From assembly GCA_031538895.1 (NCBI GenBank), contig JAVKLU010000013.1:1-25728 (forward strand): a stretch of 25,728 nt of DNA, given 5' to 3'. Within the stretch, counting starts at the first letter, position 1. Every line of letters begins with the position of its first letter. The notes beneath the pieces were generated by a model, which worked only from the letters and a program-made list of their open reading frames with translations, ran no database searches and was not told the DNA's origin. The DNA is from JAVKLU01 sp031538895. Lineage in GTDB: Bacteria; Pseudomonadota; Gammaproteobacteria; Burkholderiales; Burkholderiaceae. Below are positions 15,838 through 23,345 of this stretch, piece after piece. A program made the translations under genes and the position numbers.

Positions 15838-17395
15838 TTAACTTCCATACCCCAAGCTTTTCAGATTTTTGATAATAGCCGCATCAAGCTCAGCACCTTT
15901 CCCCATCTGCTCACCTAACTTTTCAGTCAGCTTCTGCATCTTGTCAGCGAACGCTTCGTCATCATCCTCAACTTCTTCTGCGCCTACATAGCGACCCGGC
16001 GTTAGTACGTGCCCGTGTGTGGCAATCTCTGTCAATTTAACGCTGCGGCAATAGCCAGCAAGGTCTTCGTACACACCGCCATCGCTAGCCTCGCCACGCC
16101 ACGCTGCAACAGTCTGCTCAATCCGTGCAATCACTTCATCGGTAAATTCAGCTTGTACGCGACTAATCATCGTGCCCAACTTACGCGCATCAATGAACAG
16201 AACTTCACCCTTGCGTTGGTTTTTTTGTTTAGCTAGAAACCAAAGGCAACAGGGTATTTGAACGTTAAAAAAATAGCTGGTTTGGCAATGCAATCATCAC
16301 TTCCACAACATCAGCTTCAATCATTGCCGCACGAATTGCACCCTCGTTGTTTGTGTTGGAGCTCATAGCGCCGTTTGCCAACACAATTCCAGCTCGTCCA
16401 GTTGGTTTGAGGTGATACAGCATATGTTGCAACCACGCATAGTTAGCATTGCCTTGTGGTGGGTCGCCATAAACCCAACGGGAATCGCCTAGCAAACTAC
16501 CGTGCCACCAATCGCTGATGTTGAACGGTGGGTTGGCAAGAATGTAATCAGCGCGAAGGTCTGCGTGTTGGTTTTTGGTGAACGTGTCAGCAGGTTCACG
16601 ACCAAGATTAAAGTCGATGCCGCGAATAGCCAAGTTCATCGCTGCTAGTCGCCACGTTGTTGGGTTTGCTTCCTGCCCGTAAATGGCTACGTCACCAATC
16701 TTGCCGCCGTGTGCTTCGATAAACTTTTCACTTTGTACAAACATACCGCCCGACCCACAGCAAGGGTCGTACACCTTACCCTCGTGCGGTGACAGCACAG
16801 CCACCAATGTTTTAACAATTGATGCTGGTGTGTAGAACTGTCCGCCTCGCTTGCCTTCCGCATTAGCAAACATACCGAGGAAATATTCGTATACCTGCCC
16901 CAGCACATCACGTGCAGTACTGGCGTTGTCGCCAAAGCCAATAGTAGAAATCAAGTCAACCAACTCGCCCATCTTGCCATCGGGCAACTGTGCTCTTGCA
17001 TATCGCTTGTCAAGAATGCCTTTGAGTTTTGGGTTCTCACTCTCAATCACAGTCAATGCTTCATCAATTCGTTTACCAATATCAGGAGCTTTGGCAGCAG
17101 AACGAATTGCTTCCCAACGTGCAGATTCGGGAACCCAAAATACGTTAGCAGCTGTGTAGTAGTCGCGCTCTTCTAGCTCCGCCGTAATGTCTGCATCGCT
17201 TGCATCGCCAAAGTAGTACTCGTCTTTGGGGTCGCGCAAGCGAACCGTCAACTCCTGCTGCTTTGCCGCGAAAGTGCCCGAGATGTACTTCAAAAAAATC
17301 AAGCCCAGAACAAGATGCTTGTATGCAGCAGCATCCATATTGGTTCGTAATTTGTCAGCCGTAGCCCAAAGTGTTTTTTTAATGTCGTCAAGCAT
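15838..17395 (-). pseudogene. hsdM: Type I restriction-modification DNA methyltransferase subunit (HsdM), broken by one extra T
   Basis: HsdM adds methyl groups to adenine in the recognition site. The first frame (17395-16265, 376 codons) has the N-terminal bundle (MLDDIKKTLWATADKLR), the SAM motif DPCCGSGGMF starting at residue 210, and the catalytic NPPF at 288-291. It ends in ALPNQLFF-stop. The second frame continues without loss from NVQIPCCLWFLA through RGEVLFIDARKL to the end at 15838. The switch falls in a run of seven T (minus strand; seven A at 16267-16273); six would give one frame of about 518 codons, the normal length. If real, the product lacks the C-terminal third, though some slippage on the T run could yield a little full-length protein. 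The ATG-led start seen at 16293 in the second frame has no ribosome site and is artefactual. Confidence 0.9.
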
Positions 17396-17458
17396 TGGTA
17401 GTCGTCAGTCGTGGTTAGCGTGTTTTTGTTTTGTGCATCAACTGTGCAGCTGGATTGG

Positions 17459-17623
17459 CTACTTGTTGAAGGCGTATTTTGTTTTTGGAGCGGCGCCATG
17501 AAGGAAGTCGCGCATAAACGACCTCAAGACCTGTGCAGCGGGCACCTTATGTTCGTGGCAAAGGCTGATGAACTGCTCCCACAGCTCAGGCTCTACCCGT
17601 ATCCGCATTCCAAGGTCGCCCAT
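17459..17623 (-). CDS. Small ribbon-helix-helix-like protein heading the hsd operon
   Basis: This frame encodes 54 residues. After a short lead, GMRIRVEPELWEQF gives a strand with alternating side chains followed by a helix. The helix LCHEHKVPAAQVLRSFMRDF has the spacing of a ribbon-helix-helix second helix, as in CopG/Arc-type and plasmid-borne regulators. Such proteins bind DNA as dimers, often autoregulating from palindromes, and one is present at 17642-17658. It runs in the same direction as hsdM and ends 63 bases before it, so it is likely the first gene of the operon and its regulator (inference). No strong ribosome site is seen before ATG 17623. The gene is short, so the call rests on the coding-like composition and the fold match. 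Confidence 0.6.
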   Translation of the reverse strand: MGDLGMRIRVEPELWEQFISLCHEHKVPAAQVLRSFMRDFLHGAAPKTKYAFNK

Positions 17624-17641
17624 AGCGTATTCAACTCAAAT

Positions 17642-17658
17642 AGACACACAATGTGTCT
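17642..17658. promoter_or_regulatory. Palindrome in front of the small RHH gene, candidate operator
   Basis: AGACACACAATGTGTCT has perfect 7-base arms (AGACACA/TGTGTCT) round a 3-base centre, 19-35 bases upstream of the ATG of the small gene. This is where a repressor of the hsd operon would sit, and the encoded RHH-like protein is the natural candidate. The site ends 11 bases from the repeat element, which may also supply the promoter. Confidence 0.5.
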
Positions 17659-17669
17659 CTACACTCTAG

Positions 17670-17822
17670 CATATGGGCACTTCTATAAATACAGAATGTG
17701 CGGATGAAGTGCGAGGCGCACAGCACACAGAAACCGGAACGTACATACAGTACGTGAGGATTTCGCGTACTGCGCAACAAAGCAATTCGCCGCAAAAATG
17801 AATTGATAGAAGTGCCCATATG
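17670..17822. mobile_element. MITE-like palindromic repeat, copy 1 (complete)
   Basis: The element has perfect 17-base inverted ends, CATATGGGCACTTCTAT at 17670-17686 and its complement at 17806-17822. The part shared with copy 2 starts at TGGGCAC (17674). Inside, a hairpin CGTAC-ATACA-GTACG stands near the middle, and more distant segments (GGCGCA with TGCGC, GAAACC with GGATTTC) also pair, giving one long imperfect hairpin. It encodes no convincing protein. It resembles non-autonomous elements and dispersed palindromic repeats of Burkholderiales, but no transposase is nearby. It lies between the hsd promoter region and the PTS genes, at the edge of the restriction island. Confidence 0.8.
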
Positions 17823-18138
17823 GGTATCGCCTGGAGAAGTATTTGGTGCGTAAGAGCTGATTACAACGCCGACACGAATCAGTTCGTAAATGGTGGTGAT
17901 GTAGCGCTTGACTGTCAAGGCGCATTCATCACAACTGCCGAATTCCAAAGTGCCGCAGGTGAAGTTGCTGTAGAGGCTAGATTTTCACGCATTAGACTGA
18001 TCATTAAATGCGGCGCGCTTGATTGATAATCGCGCCTACAATTTCTCGTTTACATTCACCAAAATTTATCGTCACCAAAATTATTTTGGTTTCAGTTTCA
18101 ATCTCCGTCTCAATTCTTTTTACCTATTCTCTACGCTC
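17823..18138. other. Intergenic stretch between the repeat and the PTS genes
   Basis: No gene is recognised. A 68-codon plus-strand frame starting inside the element end (17820-18026) has unremarkable composition and no recognisable domain or ribosome site. A 6-base inverted repeat GGCGCG/CGCGCC (18012-18017, 18031-18036) encloses GATAAT at 18025-18030, a possible -10 box for the PTS operon. In many Burkholderiales this position is occupied by gshB, which is absent here. Confidence 0.4.
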
Positions 18139-18564
18139 ATGATTGGGATATTGCTGATCACACATCAACCTTTAGGTGCGGCCTTTCTTCAGGTGCTGAC
18201 ACATATTTTTGGATCGCTCCCGCTCAATATCGATTGTATTGACGTCGCGACCAACGAGTCTCAAGAGTCGGTTAGAAAACGGATTCACGCAAAAATCACC
18301 CAACTCGATACCGGTAAAGGCGTGCTGATGATGACTGATATTGTTGGCGCAACGCCGTCAAATTGCAGCGTAAACCCCATTCTAGAATCCAGTACAGCCT
18401 GTATAACCGGCACCAATTTGCCGATGCTCTTGCGGGCGATTCATTATCGAAATGAACCTTTACACGCGCTGGTTAATATTGTGATCGAAGGCGGTCATCT
18501 CAGTATGCTAAAACTATCTGACCCCCATCCGTCGCGCCTCAACCCTGTGTCAATTGATACTTGA
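18139..18564 (+). CDS. PTS EIIA component, mannose/fructose family
   Basis: The protein has 141 residues from ATG 18139, starting MIGILLITHQPLG. His9 in this motif is the phosphorylated histidine of mannose-type EIIA. The family motif LMMTDIVGATPSNC follows in mid-protein, where it forms the core of the alpha/beta fold, and the length matches the single-domain EIIA. The frame is open upstream to 18019, but that part is not EIIA-like. It is first of three genes EIIA, HPr, EI, an order common in Betaproteobacteria, where no EIIB/EIIC sugar permease accompanies them. A regulatory phosphorelay, not sugar uptake, is therefore the likely role (inference). The gene stops 84 bases before ptsH. Confidence 0.85.
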   Translation: MIGILLITHQPLGAAFLQVLTHIFGSLPLNIDCIDVATNESQESVRKRIHAKITQLDTGKGVLMMTDIVGATPSNCSVNPILESSTACITGTNLPMLLRAIHYRNEPLHALVNIVIEGGHLSMLKLSDPHPSRLNPVSIDT

Positions 18565-18572
18565 TTTAAGCG

Positions 18573-18596
18573 GCTCAAAATATCTGCTCAAAATAT
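18573..18596. repeat. 11-base direct repeat GCTCAAAATAT x2
   Basis: GCTCAAAATAT is at 18573-18583 and 18586-18596, in the EIIA-HPr gap. It could be a duplicated site or slippage. A TTGACC at 18606 lies just downstream, but no convincing -10 follows it. Confidence 0.5.
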
Positions 18597-18648
18597 TTGT
18601 TCGTATTGACCCCTCCGATAGTTCACTTTATTTGTTTTACTGATCCCT

Positions 18649-18918
18649 ATGGCCACTCTTGAAATTGAAATCATCAATAAACTGGGATTACATGCCCGCG
18701 CAAGTGCCAAGTTGACCCAACTGGCGGCGCGCTTTCCGTGTGAGTTATCGATTTCGCGCAATGGCCGTAAAGTCAACGGCAAATCGATCATGGGCGTCAT
18801 GATGCTGGCCGCCGCAAAAGGCAGCATCATCGTTCTAGAAGCGAGTGGCGAACAAGATCAGCAGTGTCTTGATGAATTAGCCGCACTCATTCATGACAAA
18901 TTTGGCGAAGGCGAATAA
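18649..18918 (+). CDS. ptsH: Phosphocarrier protein HPr
   Basis: The protein has 89 residues, the normal HPr length. His15 in GLHARAS is the site that accepts phosphate from EI and passes it to EIIA. Ser46 in GKSIMGVMML is the target of HPr kinase, present in many Betaproteobacteria. The end of the gene overlaps an upstream in-frame ATG of the EI frame, but EI more probably starts just after the HPr stop. The start codon (18649) lacks a strong ribosome site; the preceding 84-base gap contains TTGACC at 18606-18611 as a weak -35 candidate. Confidence 0.95.
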   Translation: MATLEIEIINKLGLHARASAKLTQLAARFPCELSISRNGRKVNGKSIMGVMMLAAAKGSIIVLEASGEQDQQCLDELAALIHDKFGEGE

Positions 18919-18919
18919 G

Positions 18920-20680
18920 GTGAACTCCCTAGCATCTTTGAATTCGGATTTAAAACCGTCATGGATGATTCATGGGGAAGTTGCGTCACGCGGCCTGGCG
19001 ATTGCGCTCGCGCTGATCTGGCAAGGACAAGAGCGCCGACTCACACAAACCAATATTGATGCGGCTGATTGCGCCCAAGAAGCGCGGCGTTTACGCCTCG
19101 CGTTTACCCAGGCCACGGCAACTTTAGATGAACTACTCGCGGGGCTCACGAGCAACATGCCTGAAGAAATCAACGCGCTGGTTGAAGTTCATATTCAAAT
19201 ATTGTCCGACAACAGTTTGCTGGACGCCTGTATCGAACTCATCAACACCCAACACCTCAACGCCGAAGCCGCGCTATTGCAACAAGAGCATTATTTAGTC
19301 GAGCAATTTAACGCTTTTGAAGACGAATATTTGCGTGCGCGCAAACTTGATGTGCAACAAGCAATTGGCCGTGTTTTTGACGTTCTTGCGGGCGAACCGC
19401 AACATTTAAAAACACTTGCCGAGCCGTATATTTTGCTGGCCGAAGAGTTATCAGCAACGGACTTATTGCGATTAGATCGAACCCATTTGCGCGGCATCGT
19501 ATTGAGCAGAGGAACCATCAATTCACACACGGCAATTGTGGCGCGAGATTTAGGAATTCCGGCATTGATTGGCAGTCATAGCGGTCATCGAATCGCGCAC
19601 AGCGATGATCAAATTTTGCTGGATGCCCAATTGGGAATTGTTTGGGGCAATCCGCCTGCCGACACGATTAGCGAATATCAGGCGCTGATGCAAACAGATG
19701 CCGATGAACGCGCAAAAATGCTCAACACGGCCAAGCTCCCTAATGTCACCATGGACGGGCACGCCGTTTCTATCAAAGTCAATATCGAATTTCCCAACGA
19801 TCTGGATTCGATTAAAAAAGTGCCGATGGAAGGAATCGGATTATTTCGTACCGAGTTTTTATTCATGGATGAAAACTTGCCCGATGAAGATGCGCAATAC
19901 CAAATTTATCGTTCAGTCGCCTGCGCAATGGGCGAACTGCCCACCACCATCCGCACCATCGACAGCGGCGCAGACAAGCCTTTTTCAAAACACGCTCAGC
20001 AGACTTTTGCTTTAGGCCCCAGCAGTTCTCAATTAGGCTTGCGTTCCACTCGTTTTGCGCTGCGCTATCCCGATATTTTTTTAACGCAACTGCGTGCTTT
20101 ATTGCGCGCATCTGCCCATGCGCCCGTACAAATTTTGATTCCCATGCTGTCGCATCAAGAACAAGTGGTCAGCGTCAAAGCGCTGTTGAATCAAGCCTGC
20201 GATACCTTGCGCACGCGCGGTCAAGCATTTAATCCCCATATTAAATTAGGCGCAATGATCGAAGTGCCCGCGGCCATCAATTTACTGCCGCAATGGCAAA
20301 AAGATTTTGCTTTTTTATCCGTTGGAAGCAACGATTTAATTCAATATCTATTAGCCATCGATCGTCTCGATCACAGCGTCGCATCACTGTATAGCGCTTA
20401 TCATCCTGCTGTCATCCGCGCCTTGCGACTGTGTTTTCGCTGGAATCATCGCATTCCGGTTTCCTTATGTGGATCACTGGCGGGCGAGGTGAGCTTCACA
20501 CGTTTATTATTGTTGTTAGGGCTACGCGAATTTTCACTCGCCGCAAACCAAGCCGTAGAAGTCAAATACGCCATTCGTCACACCAATATTGCGCGACTTC
20601 GCCCTTTGTTGCCCCCGATTTTGCAAGCGGTTTCCGAAGAAGAATTACGCGCCCTAATCCATGATTTAAATTCACATTAA
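18920..20680 (+). CDS. ptsI: Phosphoenolpyruvate-protein phosphotransferase (PTS Enzyme I)
   Basis: Enzyme I takes phosphate from PEP onto a histidine and gives it to HPr. Visible features are the active SHTAIVAR block, the PEP/metal-binding EGIGLFRTEFLF, GSNDLIQYLLAIDR, and the C-terminal CGSLAGE cysteine loop. Starts are uncertain. GTG 18920, one base after the HPr stop with GAAGG upstream, gives 586 residues. ATG 18965 (MIHGEVASRG) aligns best with the E. coli N-terminus and puts the active histidine at 188 (E. coli 189). ATG 18893 overlaps HPr. Two usual signatures are altered: the loop reads INSHTAI where GGRTSHTSI is usual, and CGSLAGEV replaces CGELAGDE. The essential His and Cys remain. 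It forms an operon with ptsH. Confidence 0.92.
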   Translation: MNSLASLNSDLKPSWMIHGEVASRGLAIALALIWQGQERRLTQTNIDAADCAQEARRLRLAFTQATATLDELLAGLTSNMPEEINALVEVHIQILSDNSLLDACIELINTQHLNAEAALLQQEHYLVEQFNAFEDEYLRARKLDVQQAIGRVFDVLAGEPQHLKTLAEPYILLAEELSATDLLRLDRTHLRGIVLSRGTINSHTAIVARDLGIPALIGSHSGHRIAHSDDQILLDAQLGIVWGNPPADTISEYQALMQTDADERAKMLNTAKLPNVTMDGHAVSIKVNIEFPNDLDSIKKVPMEGIGLFRTEFLFMDENLPDEDAQYQIYRSVACAMGELPTTIRTIDSGADKPFSKHAQQTFALGPSSSQLGLRSTRFALRYPDIFLTQLRALLRASAHAPVQILIPMLSHQEQVVSVKALLNQACDTLRTRGQAFNPHIKLGAMIEVPAAINLLPQWQKDFAFLSVGSNDLIQYLLAIDRLDHSVASLYSAYHPAVIRALRLCFRWNHRIPVSLCGSLAGEVSFTRLLLLLGLREFSLAANQAVEVKYAIRHTNIARLRPLLPPILQAVSEEELRALIHDLNSH

Positions 20681-20692
20681 ACTTTTTGACGC

Positions 20693-20712
20693 TTTTTACC
20701 GCCTTGTAAAAA
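20693..20712 (+). terminator. Weak hairpin after ptsI
   Basis: TTTTTAC (20693-20699) and GTAAAAA (20706-20712) can form a 7-base stem with a 6-base loop, followed by TTTC. The stem is mostly A-T, so it would terminate poorly. It separates ptsI from the metXW start. Confidence 0.25.
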
Positions 20713-20737
20713 TTTCAAAACCGTTTTATCGATTGCT

Positions 20738-22504
20738 ATGGTTCAGATGCCTCTTATTGCGCAAGCACAAAAAATTCATTTTGATCAAACGCTCAACTTA
20801 GAAAGCGGCGCCATGCTGTCCTCCTATGATTTGATGTTTGAAACTTATGGGCAACTGAATGCTGATAAAAGTAACGCCGTATTGATCTGCCATGCCCTAA
20901 ACGCCTCACACCACGTCGCGGGCAGTTATCTTGATGTGCCTGACAATATCGGCTGGTGGGACAGCATGATAGGCCCAGGAAAGCCGGTGGATACCAATCT
21001 TTTTTTTGTGATCGGTGTTAATAATTTGGGTTCTTGTTTTGGTTCCACCGGCCCCAAAGATATCAATCCACTCAATGGCAAAATCTACGGTGCCGACTTT
21101 CCGTTAATGCAAGTAGAAGACTGGGTCCGCGCCCAGGCGCGTTTAGCCGACGCGCTGGGAATCTCGGTCTTTGCCGCGATCATGGGCGGCAGTTTGGGCG
21201 GGATGCAAGTATTGTCATGGAGCATTCAATTTCCTGATCGCTTGCGTAACGCCATCGTCATTGCATCAACGGCAAAACTCTCGGCACAAAACATCGCGTT
21301 TAATGATGTTGCACGTCAAGCCATCTTAGCGGACCCCAGCTTTCACAATGGCGACTATGTCAATCATCACACCATTCCTGTGAATGGATTAACCGTCGCG
21401 CGGATGCTGGGCCACATCACCTATTTATCGGATGATGTAATGGATCAAAAATTTGGGCGCACGCTCAAAAATCCCGCTACTGGCTATCAATACGGGTATC
21501 AAGCGGAGTTTGAAATCGAATCTTATTTGCGCTATCAAGGTGAAAAATTTTCGCGCTACTTTGATGCCAATACCTATTTATTATTTACGCGAACCTTAGA
21601 TTATTTTGATCCCGCACGCCACACTCAAAATGACTTGTCTGCGGCGCTGAAAGCGGCCTGCGCACGTTTTTTAATTATCGCTTTTAGTACCGATTGGCGT
21701 TTTGATCCCTCGTGCAGTCGCGCCATCGTGAGCGCCCTCAGTAAAAACAAATGTGCGGTCAGCTACGCCCAAATCAACGCCGCGCACGGCCATGATGCGT
21801 TTTTATTAAGTGACCCGAACTATCACGAAACTGTTCGTGCTTTTTTCTCGTCGATTCCCGCAACAACTGAAGTACGTCATTCGGCGCTACCAAAAAGCGA
21901 TTCTTCTAATCAGTCCACCTTGCCCAATTTACGCAGCGATTTATCTTGCGTCGCCGATTGGATCGCGCCCAACAGTCATGTGCTCGATGTGGGTTGCGGC
22001 GATGGCGCCCTGCTTGATTATTTAACACGAGAAAAATCATGTCGCGGCTATGGAATTGAAATTGCACCCGAGCTGATTCAAACCTGTTTACGCAAAGGCT
22101 TGAATGTGGTTCATCACGACGTTGAGCAAGGCCTGGATATTTTTCCGGATAAACATTTTGATACGGTGTTGTGTTTATCGGCGATGCAAATGATGAAAAA
22201 CGTCGACGGGATGTTGCTCGAAATGGCGCGCGTCGCGCATGAAGTGATCGTCTCTTTTCCAAATTTTGGGTACTGGCAACACCGTCTCGCACTGTTGTGC
22301 GGCCGGATGCCGGTGTCAGAATTATTGCCCTATGAGTGGTATGACACGCCCAACGTCCGTTGCGCAACACTCGATGATTTTGCCAAACTGTGTGACCAAT
22401 TAGGCTTGAAGGTCGTGTCTGCGCAAGCCCGACGAGGCGCTGTCAGCATTCACTATCTGCCCAATTTACGCGGTGATCTGGCCTTATTTCGTCTACAAGC
22501 CTAA
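20738..22504 (+). CDS. metXW: Fused MetX (homoserine O-acyltransferase) - MetW protein
   Basis: One uninterrupted frame of 588 residues carries two enzymes normally encoded by adjacent genes. Residues about 5-372 are MetX, an alpha/beta-hydrolase-fold enzyme that acylates homoserine in methionine synthesis. The nucleophile elbow is GGSLGGM with Ser152, the catalytic Asp is D319 in STDWRF, and the His is H352 in HGHDAFL. A Ser/Asn-rich linker (about 373-396) follows. Residues about 397-588 are MetW, a SAM-methyltransferase-fold protein with VLDVGCGDG at 415-423 and the family tail GDLALFRLQA. MetW in Proteobacteria is usually required with, or beside, a succinyl-type MetX, so the acyl donor may be succinyl-CoA (not decidable here). 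The exact start (20738 or an ATG three codons on) is uncertain. Confidence 0.92.
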   Translation: MVQMPLIAQAQKIHFDQTLNLESGAMLSSYDLMFETYGQLNADKSNAVLICHALNASHHVAGSYLDVPDNIGWWDSMIGPGKPVDTNLFFVIGVNNLGSCFGSTGPKDINPLNGKIYGADFPLMQVEDWVRAQARLADALGISVFAAIMGGSLGGMQVLSWSIQFPDRLRNAIVIASTAKLSAQNIAFNDVARQAILADPSFHNGDYVNHHTIPVNGLTVARMLGHITYLSDDVMDQKFGRTLKNPATGYQYGYQAEFEIESYLRYQGEKFSRYFDANTYLLFTRTLDYFDPARHTQNDLSAALKAACARFLIIAFSTDWRFDPSCSRAIVSALSKNKCAVSYAQINAAHGHDAFLLSDPNYHETVRAFFSSIPATTEVRHSALPKSDSSNQSTLPNLRSDLSCVADWIAPNSHVLDVGCGDGALLDYLTREKSCRGYGIEIAPELIQTCLRKGLNVVHHDVEQGLDIFPDKHFDTVLCLSAMQMMKNVDGMLLEMARVAHEVIVSFPNFGYWQHRLALLCGRMPVSELLPYEWYDTPNVRCATLDDFAKLCDQLGLKVVSAQARRGAVSIHYLPNLRGDLALFRLQA

Positions 22505-22543
22505 TCCTATTTTGGCAAGCGCGATCTCAACCCTCGATACCCG

Positions 22544-23110
22544 ATGGCTCGATCAACGCCCAAGCCCAGTCACGCCGATTTAAGTACTTGGCAAGATTTC
22601 GCCGAAACGGTCACGCCTATCGCGCCGCCGAAGCACCATAAACAGGGCGTTCTGCCGGTTCTTGACGTCCCCTTAATTGACGCCCCCTTAGCGCCGTTCA
22701 TTAAACGACCAAGTCCTGAATTACACGAAACCCTTATCAAACGTTTTTTTGAGCGACATCCTCCAGAACCACAAAAGCTGAGCGACCCCTCATTAAGCAG
22801 TTTTTGTCGGAATGGTGTTAGTCCCCAAATTTTGCGCCAATTACGTCGTATGCCGATTCAAAGTGAACTTGATTTACACGGCATGACGCGCGATCAAGCC
22901 ATTGCTTATTTGGCGCAATGTCTATCCCAAGCGCACGAGCGCAAACATCACTGTCTACAAATTATTCACGGCAAAGGTTTACATTCCATTGATGGCGCGG
23001 CGATTCTCAAACCACTGGTTCGTCAGTGGCTAAGCACGCACCCACAAATTCGCGCATTTGTAGAAACACCAGACTCGGGAGCGGTTAAAGTTTTGCTGTT
23101 TAAAACCTAA
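22544..23110 (+). CDS. Smr (small MutS-related) domain protein
   Basis: The protein has 188 residues. A poorly conserved, proline-rich N-terminal half (1-95) precedes an Smr domain at about 100-188. The domain shows ELDLHGMT at 108-115 and IIHGKGLHS at 140-148, the two histidine-containing motifs of the family, then the helix ILKPLVRQWL. Smr domains cut or nick branched or mismatched DNA and some act on RNA. Members with one domain and a disordered N-terminus are common in Proteobacteria and are mostly uncharacterised. It begins 39 bases after metXW and shares its direction, so it may be in the same transcript. No clear ribosome site is seen. Confidence 0.9.
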   Translation: MARSTPKPSHADLSTWQDFAETVTPIAPPKHHKQGVLPVLDVPLIDAPLAPFIKRPSPELHETLIKRFFERHPPEPQKLSDPSLSSFCRNGVSPQILRQLRRMPIQSELDLHGMTRDQAIAYLAQCLSQAHERKHHCLQIIHGKGLHSIDGAAILKPLVRQWLSTHPQIRAFVETPDSGAVKVLLFKT

Positions 23111-23287
23111 ACACCTTGGAAAAGCTTATGGTCCGATTTTTGTCGCAGGAGACTGCAATGCTGATTACGACATTGCAAGGGCGGCAAGAATCAACGGGTA
23201 ATTGACTGCCGTCTGAAAGCACGGTAACATATGGCAAAACAACGCCAGCCTTAATTGCCTCTTAATCCATCACTGAAACCACGTATT

Positions 23288-23330
23288 TAGGGCGAGTTAA
23301 TCTAGATGTATTCGCCCTATTTGTCTATTT
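23288..23330 (+). terminator. Candidate terminator of the metXW-Smr transcript
   Basis: TAGGGCGA (23288-23295) and TCGCCCTA (23312-23319) are perfect 8-base arms with a 16-base loop, followed by TTTGTCTATTT. The loop is long and the T tract is interrupted, so it is a moderate candidate. Confidence 0.45.
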
Positions 23331-23339
23331 AACGAGGGC

Positions 23340-23345
23340 TATAAT
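23340..23345 (+). promoter_or_regulatory. Candidate -10 box (TATAAT) for the lipoprotein gene
   Basis: A perfect TATAAT preceded by GGC stands 70 bases before the lipoprotein ATG. No good -35 is found at 16-18 bases. The transcript leader would then be about 65 bases long and carry the AAGGAAG ribosome site at 23403-23409. Confidence 0.4.

Noticed and set aside
16265..16293. Start of a separate 151-codon gene at 16293
   Set aside because: It is the HsdM C-terminus in a shifted frame; the apparent ATG has no ribosome site.
17411..17707. 98-codon plus-strand frame opposite the small RHH gene
   Set aside because: Cysteine/leucine-rich, without a domain, and antisense to the more coherent 54-codon frame.
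17631..17948. Minus-strand frames of 80 and 105 codons running through the repeat
   Set aside because: They read through the palindromic element and have no protein-like features; the same frames reappear in copy 2.
17820..18026. 68-codon plus-strand frame starting in the repeat end
   Set aside because: No recognisable domain or ribosome site, and its start lies in the element's inverted end; described only as intergenic.
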